Of a DNA stretch of 64,000 nt, positions 9,560 to 19,674 are shown in pieces (position 1 is the stretch's first letter; each line of letters opens with the position of its first letter). The notes below the pieces were generated by a model. That model saw only the letters and a program-made list of their open reading frames with translations. It was not told the origin of the DNA and ran no database searches. Made by a program: the position numbers and the translations under genes. Where the stretch lies: contig NZ_SJPH01000001.1 of assembly GCF_007859815.1 (NCBI RefSeq), forward strand, positions 675,987 through 739,986, read 5' to 3'. The DNA is from Botrimarina hoheduenensis (GTDB taxonomy: Bacteria > Planctomycetota > Planctomycetia > Pirellulales > Lacipirellulaceae).

Positions 9560-9647
9560 AACGCGCTCCAGATAGCCGGAGCGTCATTCTCGCCGTAACG
9601 ATCGCGATGCTTGATCGCTGCTAACGCGATAGGGCCGTATGACCGCA

Positions 9648-9968
9648 CTACGCTTCCAAGAACGAACAGACGTAGTCGGTAAGCTCGCGTGCGTTGATCT
9701 TAAAGCGGGATCCGCCGGGCACGTTGAACGAGTCGCCCTCGCCATATTCCTGCCAGTCGGTTTCGCCCGCGAGTTGAACGGTCACCCGACCCGCGGTGAT
9801 CTCCATCAGTTCGGGCTTATCGGTGCCAAACTCATACTCGCCTGGCTGGAGCATACCCAGGGTTTTCGTCGATCCGTCAGCAAACTTGAGCGTGCGGCTG
9901 GTGACCTTACCGTCGAAGTAGACATTCGCGCGAGCAACCACCGTGACGTTGCTGAATTCAGTTGACAT
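9648..9968 (-). CDS. ppnP: pyrimidine/purine nucleoside phosphorylase
   Basis: A 106-residue cupin-fold enzyme of the DUF1255 family. It matches the E. coli YaiE/PpnP type over its whole length: ANVYFDGKVTSRTLKFADGS near the start, LGMLQPGEYEFGTDKPE in the middle and GDSFNVPGGSRFKI near the end. Members phosphorolyse a range of nucleosides to base and ribose 1-phosphate. The ATG at 9968 gives the usual family N-terminus. It converges with the MFS gene and stands alone. Confidence 0.93.
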   Translation of the reverse strand: MSTEFSNVTVVARANVYFDGKVTSRTLKFADGSTKTLGMLQPGEYEFGTDKPELMEITAGRVTVQLAGETDWQEYGEGDSFNVPGGSRFKINARELTDYVCSFLEA

Positions 9969-10074
9969 GATGCCGCAACAGGAGAGTGGAAAACGCTGAT
10001 TCAAGAACGATCCGATCCCGCACGGGACCGAAGTAGGCAGCTTGCCCGCTACCCTTCTGCTCGGGGTACGACGA

Positions 10075-10503
10075 TCAGCCTTTGCTGGCAGATTCGCCCG
10101 ACTCGTCGGTGGGCTCGGGGTTCTGAGCGTCGTCGCCTTTGACGGTTGCCTCGCCGTACTCCTCTTCTAGGGCGGCTAGCGCGGCGTCGGCATCGAAGGT
10201 CGCCTCGTCGACGGCGATCGTTGCGATCTTCGCGTCGGCGTCGGCCTTGGCGTCTAGCACTCCGGTGGTTCCCTTCAGTACGCGGCAGACTCCCGCTGCG
10301 CACGCGCTGCAGTGCATCCCCGGAACCTCAAACTCAACGGTCGGGGCTCCGGCCACGTTGAAGACAGCCGGTGTCACGTCGATGTTGGTTGAGACTCGGT
10401 CGGCGGGCGGTGTTTTAGCAACGGGTGCCTCACTGCACCCAACAACGAGAGAGACCAACAGCAGCGACGCTGCCAGCAGCGTCGCGGGGGGTACGGTGCG
10501 CAT
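10075..10503 (-). CDS. HMA-domain lipoprotein, probable metal binding
   Basis: A 142-residue exported lipoprotein. The signal peptide ends in a lipobox, LVVGC, with the lipidated cysteine at 23. Residues about 50-120 form a heavy-metal-associated domain with the metal loop GMHCSAC, followed by two further small-residue/Cys positions (AAGVC), as in copper chaperones and the N-terminal domains of P1B ATPases. The C-terminus is acidic and disordered (about 25 residues). It probably binds copper or another soft metal at the cell envelope. No metal ATPase or metal-responsive regulator is adjacent. It is downstream of thiC on the other side of nothing else, so likely its own unit or a thiC read-through. 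Confidence 0.87.
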   Translation of the reverse strand: MRTVPPATLLAASLLLVSLVVGCSEAPVAKTPPADRVSTNIDVTPAVFNVAGAPTVEFEVPGMHCSACAAGVCRVLKGTTGVLDAKADADAKIATIAVDEATFDADAALAALEEEYGEATVKGDDAQNPEPTDESGESASKG

Positions 10504-10555
10504 GGGACTTGTTCTCTAAAGGATAGGCGTTGGTTTAGACGGGGAACTCCTGCGA

Positions 10556-12336
<1,781 letters not shown>

Positions 12337-13056
12337 TTGCAAACTACCTGGCGATCGACCGTTATCGCGACGCTCGGGATGCTGATTTTGTCCGTAGCGA
12401 CAAGCAGCGCGGCGCTGATCGCGATTGTCGATGATGATTCGGGCGAGTTCTATTTTAAGAACACCGGCCCGGGGTCCTTCGTGCTCGACGCTTACGCAAT
12501 CAACTCTCCTTTTCTGAGCCTGACGCCCGGTCCCTGGGTTTCGATTACGGGCAACTACGATTCGGCGGGCGATCAGTCGGTGTCTTCCTCGCCGTGGTTC
12601 GTTTTGTCGGCAACTTCGCAAGAGCTGGCCGAAGCGGGGAGCGTCTCGAGCGGCCTGCTCACTGCGGGAGAGGTGGTTTCTTTGGGCGATATTTACAACC
12701 CGCTCGGCACCCCCGCCCTTACCGTCCGTGCTTTTCAGGGCATTGTGGAGACGCCCGTGGCGGTGAGCTTTCGCTCGCTTCTGGGGGATTACGACGACGA
12801 CTTAGACGTTGATGTCGATGACTACTTTGTGTTTACCGCCACGTTTGGGTCAACGATCGACCTGCGGGCCGACGGCAATAACGACGGCATTGTCTCCGCC
12901 GCGGACTACACCATTTGGCGCGATCGCTTCGAGCCGATGTTGGGCAGTGCGCAAGCGCGCTTGGCCCTTGCGCTAGGTATCCCCGAGCCCGCTACCGCAG
13001 CCTTGCTGCTGGTCGCGATGGCAACCGGTAAGCTCCGTTGTTGCCGTTGCCGTTGA
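12337..13056 (+). CDS. PEP-CTERM protein with dockerin-like calcium segment
   Basis: A 239-residue secreted protein. It starts with a signal peptide (TVIATLGMLILSVATSSA), followed by a beta-rich region. Residues about 150-205 resemble a dockerin type I pair: GDYDDDLDVDVDDY and GNNDGIVSAADY, each with Asp/Asn at calcium-loop positions. The C-terminus is a PEP-CTERM-like sorting tail: IPEPATAALLLV, a hydrophobic stretch, and a basic end (KLRCCRCR). No ATG fits well; TTG at 12337 follows AGAAGG and sits just before the signal peptide, so it is preferred, but an upstream ATG at 12199 is in frame. Function is unknown; surface display is likely. Confidence 0.75.
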   Translation: MQTTWRSTVIATLGMLILSVATSSAALIAIVDDDSGEFYFKNTGPGSFVLDAYAINSPFLSLTPGPWVSITGNYDSAGDQSVSSSPWFVLSATSQELAEAGSVSSGLLTAGEVVSLGDIYNPLGTPALTVRAFQGIVETPVAVSFRSLLGDYDDDLDVDVDDYFVFTATFGSTIDLRADGNNDGIVSAADYTIWRDRFEPMLGSAQARLALALGIPEPATAALLLVAMATGKLRCCRCR

Positions 13057-13121
13057 AGCGGAAGCTTGACACCGACCAGCAGAGGCGGCATCCCCCTTCG
13101 TTAGCTGCTGGATCGCAAGCA

Positions 13122-14795
13122 TCACAAGCCGTTTAGCCCCGGCCCTTGTGCGGGGCTTGGCAGCGGCTTGGTGAATTTCAGGCGGGCGGTTTTGGGAGCG
13201 GCGTTGACGGCTTGGTAGAACTCGTCGGGGGTGCTGACCCGATTCCCATCGACATGGCTGATGTACACATAGGGTCGGACTCCTAAGCTCCACGAAACGC
13301 TGCCCGGCTCCACCTCCGAAACCACCACGCAGCCCTCGGGATCGAGGTGTCCGTTGAGAACGCGATCCGACAGCGTTGCTGCCGGCACGGCTGTCGGATA
13401 ATCCACCCGCAATCCCTGCCACTGCGGCCGCTGACTGGTGACGATCTTCGGCCCTTCGACATAGGCCTTGCCCAATCGCACCGTGGTTTGCGACTGCTGA
13501 GGCCCGCGGAGATACTTAACAACCACATCTTCGCCCGGCCCGAACGCGGCGACCGCCAGCTGCAAGCTATAAGCATCGGTGACTGGCTTGCCGCCGACGC
13601 TCGTCACAATGTCGCCATTGAGCAACCCCGAGCGGCCTGCCGGCCCCGGGCCGTAGACTTCGCTCACCGTAACTCCCCGGTCTTTGGTGAGCGCCCGCGG
13701 ATCGATCCCAAACCGGATTCCCAACAGGCCGTACTCAGGTTCTTTCCCCTCGCTGAGCAGCTGGACGGTGCGGCGGAGAGGCTTGTTCAGCGGGATCGCG
13801 TAGCCCGCAGGTTGCTCGTGCCCAGCAATCATCGAGGTGGTGGTGAGTATCCCGACGAGCTCTCCTTCAAAGGTCACGAGGGCTCCACCGGCCGCGTTCC
13901 AGCCCAGCTGAGCATCGGTCTGAATCAAGGCACCGAAGTGGCTGAGAGTTGTTCGGGGGGTGTCCAGCTCTTCGGTGTCGTCGGCCAGCAGATCTTCCCC
14001 CGCCGGGGCACGGCGGGCGGTGTTGGCGATAATGCCCCAACTCGCGGTCGGTTGGCCATCGCTCGCGATCGAAAAGGGATTGCCGATAGCGATCACGAAG
14101 CGCCCTTTGCGCAGCTTCTCGGCCTGCCCCAACGGCAAGGCGGGCAGTTCAAAACGCTGGCCGCGTTCCGGCTCAACCCGCAGAACCGCCAGACTGCTTC
14201 GGGGGTCGGCACCAATGACCATCGCCGGCAAAACCTGCCCCTCGACCGTCGTGATGGTGTGGGCGTCGGAGACGCCGATCGCTTGGTACTGAGTCAGCAC
14301 GAGGTCTGGCCCGATAACCACGCCCGCTCCATGGCCGATCGCGGCGATACTCCCGATTAAACGCAAGTCGGCGAACGGATCTTGCCGATCGGCCAGCGCC
14401 GGGCCGATCGCGTTGAGTTGAGCGGCGAGCCCTGGCCGCGGACGTTGCTGCGGGTAACGGGTGATCGCCACGACCGAGCGCTCGGTGGCGGCGATCGTCT
14501 GGATTAGCTCGTCTTGTAAGGCAGCCAGTACGGCGGCTTTGGCGGAAGGCGCGTCGGCCGCTTGGGCGACCGCTTGCGACATCCAAGCCAGAGACAGCGC
14601 TCCGACAAGCGCGACTTGGACCGCCGCGGCCGCTGCGCCATGCGATCGCACGGCGCTCTGGCACCGCTTAGCAGCAACACGGCCTCGCACGGCAGCAGCG
14701 CCGTCGTGCGAGGCAGCAACGCTAACTTGGTGGTTCGAGGCACTCGGAACCAAACCAAGCTGATTCAAGGCAAGTTTTGCCGCGGCGTCTTCCAT
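13122..14795 (-). CDS. DegP/HtrA-like S1C protein with PDZ domains, catalytic triad lost
   Basis: A 557-residue protein with one hydrophobic segment near residues 55-75 (AVQVALVGALSLAWMS), probably an uncleaved or long signal. The trypsin-like domain (about 90-330) aligns with DegP, but all three triad residues are changed: the His of TNNHVV is Gln in TQYQAI; the Asp of SDIAL is Ser in SSLAVL; the Ser of GNSGGAL is Ala in WNAAGGAL. The flanking oxyanion and structural residues (IGNPF, QTDAQL, GELVGI) are kept. PDZ-like modules follow (about 340-430 and 445-545, with GLLNGDIVTSVGGKPV). It is likely a non-proteolytic scaffold or chaperone. It starts 20 bases after recA. Confidence 0.88.
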   Translation of the reverse strand: MEDAAAKLALNQLGLVPSASNHQVSVAASHDGAAAVRGRVAAKRCQSAVRSHGAAAAAVQVALVGALSLAWMSQAVAQAADAPSAKAAVLAALQDELIQTIAATERSVVAITRYPQQRPRPGLAAQLNAIGPALADRQDPFADLRLIGSIAAIGHGAGVVIGPDLVLTQYQAIGVSDAHTITTVEGQVLPAMVIGADPRSSLAVLRVEPERGQRFELPALPLGQAEKLRKGRFVIAIGNPFSIASDGQPTASWGIIANTARRAPAGEDLLADDTEELDTPRTTLSHFGALIQTDAQLGWNAAGGALVTFEGELVGILTTTSMIAGHEQPAGYAIPLNKPLRRTVQLLSEGKEPEYGLLGIRFGIDPRALTKDRGVTVSEVYGPGPAGRSGLLNGDIVTSVGGKPVTDAYSLQLAVAAFGPGEDVVVKYLRGPQQSQTTVRLGKAYVEGPKIVTSQRPQWQGLRVDYPTAVPAATLSDRVLNGHLDPEGCVVVSEVEPGSVSWSLGVRPYVYISHVDGNRVSTPDEFYQAVNAAPKTARLKFTKPLPSPAQGPGLNGL

Positions 14796-14815
14796 CGGGC
14801 AGTCGTGTAAGGGGT

Positions 14816-15973
14816 TCAGATCTCGTCCTCGAGCGGCTCGTCGTCTTCTTCGGTCGGCTTCGTCGTCGCAAGCAGGTCATCGAAGCCGCCGATGGCGAGG
14901 AGCTTATCTTTGATCTCGTCGGCCACGTCTTTGGATTCTTTGAGGAACACCCGGGCCTTTTCTTTGCCCTGACCGAGCTGCATCTCTCCGTAGCGGAACC
15001 ACGCCCCGGTGCGCGAGACGATTTTCTTCTCGATGCCGAGGTCTAAGAGGTCGCCCTCGTAGCTGATGCCGTCTTTGTGCATCATATCGAACTCGGCGAC
15101 ACGGAAGGGGGGGGCCACCTTGTTCTTGACGACTTTCGCGCGAACGCGTTGGCCCACTACTTCTTCTCCGTCCTTCAACTGGCCGATGCGACGGACGTCG
15201 ATCCGGCACGAGCAGTAGAACTTCAGGGCCCGGCCGCCGGGGGTGGTCTCCGGGCTGCCGAACATCACGCCGATCTTCTCACGGATCTGGTTGATGAAGA
15301 TCACCGAGGTCTTGCTCTTGGCGATCGCGCCGGTGAGCTTGCGCATCGATTGGCTCATGAGGCGCGCCTGCAAGCCCACGTGGGAGTCGCCGATGTCGCC
15401 GTCTAGCTCCTTCTTCGGCACGAGCGCCGCGACCGAGTCCACAACGATAATGTCCACCGCGTTGCTCTTCACGAGCATCTCGGTGATGTGCATGGCCTCT
15501 TCGCCGTGGCTGGGCTGGCTCACCAGGAGCGTTTCGAGATCGACCCCCAGCTTCTTGGCCCAGCTCGGGTCGAGGGCGTGCTCGGCGTCGATGAACGCGG
15601 CGATGCCGCCGTTGCGCTGCGCTTCGGCCACCACGTGCAGGGCGAGGGTGGTCTTGCCGCTCGATTCGGGGCCAAAGATCTCGATGATCCGTCCCTTGGG
15701 AATCCCCTGCCCGCCGAGGGCCAGATCCAGCGACAGGCTGGTGGTCGAGATCCCCTCGATCCGCCGATCCGCCTCGCTCCCCAGGGGCATGATCGCCCCT
15801 TCGCCAAACTGCTTTTCGATGGCCGCCACGGTGTGCCGAAGGTCGTCGCTGCCTTCAAGCATCGTTTCGATCGCGGAGCTGGGCTTGCTGGCTTTGCTCT
15901 TCTTTGCAGAACTCTTCTTGGCCATTTGGGTAGCGGGGGCGGTGCGCCCATTGGGGGAAGCGGTGGAGACCAT
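14816..15973 (-). CDS. recA: recombinase RecA
   Basis: A 385-residue homologous recombination and SOS protein. Walker A is GPESSGKTT; the ATPase core has [14 protein letters not shown] and [13 protein letters not shown]; the L2/DNA-binding loop region has [17 protein letters not shown], where E. coli has small and valine residues at the two cysteine positions. The C-terminus is acidic ([11 protein letters not shown]) as usual. The ATG at 15973 has GAGG nine bases upstream; an internal ATG at 15925 (MAKKSSAKK) is the alternative. The pseudoprotease gene follows 20 bases downstream, so the two may be cotranscribed. No clear SOS operator was identified. Confidence 0.98.
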   Translation of the reverse strand: MVSTASPNGRTAPATQMAKKSSAKKSKASKPSSAIETMLEGSDDLRHTVAAIEKQFGEGAIMPLGSEADRRIEGISTTSLSLDLALGGQGIPKGRIIEIFGPESSGKTTLALHVVAEAQRNGGIAAFIDAEHALDPSWAKKLGVDLETLLVSQPSHGEEAMHITEMLVKSNAVDIIVVDSVAALVPKKELDGDIGDSHVGLQARLMSQSMRKLTGAIAKSKTSVIFINQIREKIGVMFGSPETTPGGRALKFYCSCRIDVRRIGQLKDGEEVVGQRVRAKVVKNKVAPPFRVAEFDMMHKDGISYEGDLLDLGIEKKIVSRTGAWFRYGEMQLGQGKEKARVFLKESKDVADEIKDKLLAIGGFDDLLATTKPTEEDDEPLEDEI

Positions 15974-16133
15974 CTCGCGGTTCCTCGGTTATCGGAGCGG
16001 GGGCCGGCCAGTGCAAGCGGCGGCGATGGGTACTGTACGCAAGAACACTCTATCGGTGTTCGGGTGTTCACGCAACAGTTTTTCCCCAAATTCTCCGCCG
16101 CCACCGCACAAACGCCGGCTGATCGGCAGCCGA

Positions 16134-16703
16134 TCACGCCAAACGACACTGCGCCAGCGGATAGTACTCGGGCCCTGCCGAGCTGAGTTCGCTCGCAAAC
16201 ACCGTCAGACGGCGCACTCGGGTGACTCCCGCGTCGTAGTCGGCCAGCCCCGTCAATGTGGCGGGCAAGTGCGGAGAGATGCCGCCCCCCCGACTCAGCC
16301 GCGCTAGCGTCAGATGGGGCACAAATTGCGACCGCTCGCGGCTGGTTTGCAGGTGGCCGACGTCCGCCAGCAGGTCGTCGTGCAAGCGGTGCAAGATGTC
16401 GGCTCCCTCGGTCACGCCAAGCCACAGTGCCTTGGGAGAATGGACGTCCGGAAAGGCCCCCACGCCCGACAGCCGTAGCGTGAAGCGGGGCGTTGCCGCC
16501 GCCGTCCACTCAGTGTGCTTGCAGGCATCTACCACTTCGCGATCGTCGAGGTCGCCGAGAAAGAGCAGTGTCAGGTGCAGCTGTTCTTCTTCAACCCACC
16601 GCGCTCGTGGTGCCAGCGGTCGCAGCCGATCGATGAGCGCCAGCGCGCGCGAAGTCTGATCTTGCTCCGTTTCGATGGCGATAAAGGTGCGCGTCTTGCT
16701 CAT
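16134..16703 (-). CDS. thpR: RNA 2',3'-cyclic phosphodiesterase
   Basis: A 189-residue member of the LigT/2H phosphoesterase superfamily, which opens 2',3'-cyclic ends of RNA. The two catalytic H-x-T motifs are present: HLTLLFLG (about residues 43-50) and HLTLARL (about 133-139). Starts FIAIETE, typical of the family. Length matches E. coli ThpR. It is 160 bases upstream of recA and in the same direction, an arrangement seen in several other bacteria where it lies near recA or cinA; a shared promoter is possible. Confidence 0.92.
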   Translation of the reverse strand: MSKTRTFIAIETEQDQTSRALALIDRLRPLAPRARWVEEEQLHLTLLFLGDLDDREVVDACKHTEWTAAATPRFTLRLSGVGAFPDVHSPKALWLGVTEGADILHRLHDDLLADVGHLQTSRERSQFVPHLTLARLSRGGGISPHLPATLTGLADYDAGVTRVRRLTVFASELSSAGPEYYPLAQCRLA

Positions 16704-16822
16704 TCGTATTCCCTCTCGGCGAGCGGCTGGCGCGGGGTTAGGTGCCGATTCTTGCTTCGCGGCGGCAACGTTCGCAGTTAGTCTACTTGCTGGGCAAGCG
16801 GAGACGAAACGTGGAGGGAAAG

Positions 16823-16924
16823 ATGCGTCAAGCCTGCTGTGCGTTAGTGGTTCTGCTGCCCGGTGCCTATTCGCAGGCTTTGACGTTCGGCACCGGCGCG
16901 AACGCCTTCGACCGGCATCGATGA
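16823..16924 (+). pseudogene. possible truncated remnant of a secreted-protein gene
   Basis: A 33-codon frame with an ATG at 16823 preceded by GGAGGG at good spacing. The translation starts like a signal peptide (MRQACCALVVLLPGAYSQA) followed by LTFGTGANAFD and a stop at 16922. That sequence resembles the start of planctomycete PEP-CTERM/FGE-sulfatase-type secreted proteins, but nothing that continues the domain follows in any frame. A decayed gene start is the likeliest explanation; a real small exported peptide is possible. Confidence is low. Confidence 0.3.
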
Positions 16925-17302
16925 AGCGAGAGGTGCTAGCCCGTTTGGCTTAGTCGGGATGGCGGGCAGTGTGAGTGTGAATGAGTGGGAGTAGACGAGT
17001 CTAGACTTAACCATCACTAACCCTCTAGCATTTCGAGGTGCTCGTGGCGGCAGTCGGAACGACGCATCGCCAGCGGGGCTGTCATCTCGATTCAGCATCT
17101 CCGGCGGCTGAAATTTATCTTTATCTCAAGACTTTGTTGGCATACGACTGGTGGCGTTACCAGAGCCATCTGCGAGCCTCATGCTCTTATTCAGCTCTGT
17201 CCCTGCTTGGCTCTCGAGGCCGCCATTAACTGAATGGGGCCTGATACCGGTGCGCGAGAACTTTCCGCAGTAGTAGCACCGTCGTGTGTCAACGACTACC
17301 GC
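16925..17302. other. intergenic region with no recognised gene
   Basis: About 380 bases between the fragment above and the PfkB gene, which ends here on the minus strand. One 63-codon open frame on the plus strand (17038-17229) has non-coding composition. No tRNA, terminator or repeat was recognised. Confidence 0.5.
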
Positions 17303-18220
17303 TTAGAAGGCGAGCATCTTGCGATACTGCGCTAGCCGCTCGTCGATCGCTGCGCGGGTGACGCTCGTCATGCGCTCCAGGCCAAACCCTTCCACGTTGT
17401 AGCTGGCCACCACCGTGCCGTAGGCCATCGCCGTGCGGAGCGTGGCCCCGTCGATCTTGCCCTGCTCGGTCAGGTAGCCCATGAAGCCGCCAGCAAAGCT
17501 GTCTCCCGCGCCGGTCGGATCGACCACGTCGCGCGTCGGAAAGGCGGGCAGCACGCTCGAATCGAGGCGGCCCGCTTCGTCGCGCCCGAAGTACATCGAG
17601 CCGTGCTCGCCCTTCTTGACGATCACAAACCGTGGGCCGAGGTCGAGCACCGCTTCGGCCGCAGCGACCAGGTTCTGCTGGCCGGTGAGCAGCTTGGCTT
17701 CGCCATCGTTCAGCACCAGGCCATCGAGCTGCTGCAGCAGCGCGTCGAGGTCGGGCCGGTGCTCGTTGATCCACAGGTCCATTGTGTCGGCCACAACAAT
17801 GTCGCGGTGCGGTGCCTGGGCGAGCACCTTCGCCTGCACGGCCGGCACTCCGTTGGCCAAGAACACAAACCGTGCGTCTTGGAAAGCGGCGGGCACAATC
17901 GGATCGAAGTCGCCAAAAACGTTTAGCTGCACGTCGAGCGTCTCGCGATCGTTCATGTTGGGCAGATAGCGCCCGGTCCAGCGGAACGTCTTGCCCCCCG
18001 CGCGCTGCTGCAACCCGGCCGTATCGACGCCGCGCGATTGCAGCAGCTCGGTGTGCTGCGCGGGCCAGTCTTCGCCGACAACGCCCACCAGCCTTACCGG
18101 CGTGAAGAAGCTGGCCGCATACGAAAAGTGGGTTGCGGATCCGCCGAGCAGGTCGTCGCGGCGTTCTTGCGGGGTTTCAACATTGTCGATCGCAACCGAG
18201 CCGACGACGAGCAGTGACAT
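17303..18220 (-). CDS. PfkB-family sugar/nucleoside kinase
   Basis: A 305-residue ribokinase-superfamily enzyme, ATP-dependent phosphorylation of a sugar or nucleoside. The N-terminus has VVGSVAIDNVETP and DDLLGGSATHFSYAA (sugar-binding GG pair); the C-terminal PfkB signature is DPTGAGDSFAGGFMG, whose Asp is the catalytic base. Related annotated proteins range from fructokinase to adenosine kinase, so the substrate is open. Start at ATG 18220 matches the family. Stands alone. Confidence 0.93.
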   Translation of the reverse strand: MSLLVVGSVAIDNVETPQERRDDLLGGSATHFSYAASFFTPVRLVGVVGEDWPAQHTELLQSRGVDTAGLQQRAGGKTFRWTGRYLPNMNDRETLDVQLNVFGDFDPIVPAAFQDARFVFLANGVPAVQAKVLAQAPHRDIVVADTMDLWINEHRPDLDALLQQLDGLVLNDGEAKLLTGQQNLVAAAEAVLDLGPRFVIVKKGEHGSMYFGRDEAGRLDSSVLPAFPTRDVVDPTGAGDSFAGGFMGYLTEQGKIDGATLRTAMAYGTVVASYNVEGFGLERMTSVTRAAIDERLAQYRKMLAF

Positions 18221-18528
18221 AGCAGAGATTCTTAATTACGAGGGGGAAGAAGATCGCGTGGGGAGCCAATTCTAGCGAACGATTCGCCGCACGCTCATTG
18301 GCAGCGCCCATCGGCCCTGCCGTGCAGCAAGGCCCTGCCGTGCAGCAAAGGGGCGAGCAATCGCGAGGCGTACGCACGCTCACCCACCAACCTGTGCAGA
18401 TCGTCATCGGCTGAGAGCCGATCGACAAGGGCGGGCCCGCCCAGCACGGCCGGCAAGCGAGCCCAGGCCCACTTTTCGGGGGGCACGATTCGAGGGCCAG
18501 CATGTCGCTCCGCAACGAAGCCGTCTCT
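18221..18528. other. intergenic region with an 18-bp tandem duplication
   Basis: About 310 bases between the regulator gene (ends at 18529) and the PfkB start, both on the minus strand. It holds a perfect tandem duplication (18313-18348). The minus-strand frame of the regulator stays open for about 77 codons past its TAA at 18529, but in DNA this GC-rich that is not evidence for coding. No terminator recognised. Confidence 0.5.
18313..18348. repeat. 18-bp perfect tandem repeat, two copies
   Basis: Copies at 18313-18330 and 18331-18348 are identical (unit GGCCCTGCCGTGCAGCAA). A recent slippage-type duplication. It would keep any minus-strand reading frame (encoding LLHGRA twice) but lies outside recognised genes. 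Confidence 0.85.
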
Positions 18529-19386
18529 TTAGCTGCTGCGGAGCTGGCTGATCACCTGACGGAGCTCTCGCAGGCTCTGGCAGGGGTGCAAACGCGGCGA
18601 AGCGGGCAACTCACGGGGAAGCTGCTGCCCCCCGATAACGACCTGCATCGAGGCGGGCGTGGCGGCCAAGAATTCCGCCAGCTCAGTGGTCTGCTGGGCG
18701 GCGTCATCAACGTTTGAGTAACTCAACCAGAACAGCTCGGGCTGGTGCTTGTTCGCCGCCGAGATCAGCGTTTCAAAGGGCAACGAGCTGCCGAGCGATG
18801 TCGCGTTCCAGCCGGCATCAACCAGCACCAGCTCCACCATGAGGGTTGCCAAACGGTAGTTATCGCCCACAGGCGTGCCGCCCATCGCCCGCAGCGATCC
18901 GGGCTCGGGGGGGGGCAAGATCGCCCGTAAGTCGTAGAGCACGCGGTTAAGGATCTCGCAGGCGCGATGCTCTTGATAGATCTCGAGGCGACCGCACTGC
19001 CAGTTGTCGCCCACCTCATACAGGACCGGTGTGATCAGCTCTTCGCAGATCCTCACCAACGTATTTCCCGCAAGAAATAGGTCAATCAGAACCCGGCGGG
19101 CCTGCTCCGGCTTTCCTTCGCTAAGAAACGAGAGGAGTGGTTCGCGCGCCTTTTCGATCGAGCGTGGGCCCGTTCCGGTCCCGACGGGGAGGCCGAGCAC
19201 CTCCGGCTGAGTCAGAGGATGCTGCTGTTCCCGTAAAAATCGGAGAACCTCTCCCAGGCGGATCCGCCGATGGCCGCCGGGAGTGCGTTCGGTGCTGATC
19301 ACACCCTGATCGCACCAGCGTTTGAGCGAGGATTCGCTGACGCCGATCGACGTCGCAACCTGTTTAGGGCTAAGGAGTTCCTTCAT
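18529..19386 (-). CDS. MerR-type HTH regulator with degenerate cobalamin-binding domain (paralogue 2)
   Basis: A 285-residue paralogue of the regulator at 5304-6179. The N-terminal HTH reads LSPKQVATSIGVSESSLKRW followed by TPGGHRRI. The next part is CarH/LitR-like. It keeps the W-x9-E-H motif (WQCGRLEIYQEH) that lines the cobalamin pocket in CarH, but the DxHxxG axial-histidine motif is replaced by GDNYRLATLMVE, with no histidine. It is therefore an atypical or non-cobalamin sensor. It is divergent from a sigma-70 factor gene; between them lie repeat clusters that look like its binding sites. ATG at 19386 directly precedes the HTH. Confidence 0.87.
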   Translation of the reverse strand: MKELLSPKQVATSIGVSESSLKRWCDQGVISTERTPGGHRRIRLGEVLRFLREQQHPLTQPEVLGLPVGTGTGPRSIEKAREPLLSFLSEGKPEQARRVLIDLFLAGNTLVRICEELITPVLYEVGDNWQCGRLEIYQEHRACEILNRVLYDLRAILPPPEPGSLRAMGGTPVGDNYRLATLMVELVLVDAGWNATSLGSSLPFETLISAANKHQPELFWLSYSNVDDAAQQTTELAEFLAATPASMQVVIGGQQLPRELPASPRLHPCQSLRELRQVISQLRSS

Positions 19387-19470
19387 GCGTGGACTCGCAG
19401 GGCCGGCACAGTAAAGCCTTCGGACGTAAGCAGTCTCAGATCCATTTTAGGACTATAGCGCAGCGGCAAC

Positions 19471-19497
19471 TTTTGGCGAGCTGACAGGTCGCCAAAA
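19471..19497. promoter_or_regulatory. perfect 9-bp inverted repeat, probable operator
   Basis: TTTTGGCGA (19471-19479) and TCGCCAAAA (19489-19497) form a perfect dyad separated by nine bases. It directly adjoins a minus-strand -10-like TATAGT (19502-19497), so for the regulator gene it would cover the transcription start. It could also form an RNA hairpin in the 5' leader. It lacks the U-tract layout of a terminator. Confidence 0.55.
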
Positions 19498-19502
19498 CTA
19501 TA
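19497..19502 (-). promoter_or_regulatory. candidate -10 element for regulator gene
   Basis: TATAGT on the minus strand about 110 bases upstream of the regulator ATG. The first 9-bp repeat cluster (19512-19537) lies about ten bases upstream of it, covering the -35 position. A second TATAGT occurs at 19457-19452 and could be an alternative. Confidence 0.35.
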
Positions 19503-19511
19503 GGGCGCTCG

Positions 19512-19537
19512 ATTTGAACGATTTGGACGAATTTCGG
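19512..19537. promoter_or_regulatory. 9-bp direct repeats, cluster 1
   Basis: ATTTGAACG (19512-19520) is followed directly by ATTTGGACG (19521-19529) and a partial third unit AATTTCGG (19530-19537). The 9-bp period fits tandem binding of single winged-helix domains, as CarH does on its direct repeats. Located over the presumed -35 region of the regulator gene. Confidence 0.55.
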
Positions 19538-19569
19538 TTGCCTCGGATAGCCGACACCGGTAGAAAGAG

Positions 19570-19596
19570 AGTGAACGATTTGAACGATTTTGAACC
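19570..19596. promoter_or_regulatory. 9-bp direct repeats, cluster 2
   Basis: AGTGAACG (19570-19577), ATTTGAACG (19578-19586) and ATTTTGAACC (19587-19596) repeat the same unit as cluster 1, 58 bases further on and about 80 bases upstream of the sigma factor ATG. One cluster on each side suggests joint control of both divergent genes. Confidence 0.55.
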
Positions 19597-19674
19597 TCGC
19601 TCGTTCGTCCCTCGGAACACCGAGCCCTACAGGCTGGAAACAGCTGGCTCGTCATTGAAACCGGAGTTGTGAAG

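Noticed and set aside
9564..9590. Hairpin CGCTCC-N8-GGAGCG between the MFS and ppnP genes
   Set aside because: Six-bp stem without a U-tract; too weak to call a terminator.
17038..17229. 63-codon open frame on the plus strand
   Set aside because: No ribosome-binding site, signal, motif or coding-like composition.
18295..18528. Read-through extension of the regulator frame past its TAA (about 77 codons)
   Set aside because: Open frames of this length are common in such GC-rich DNA; the TAA fits the family length.
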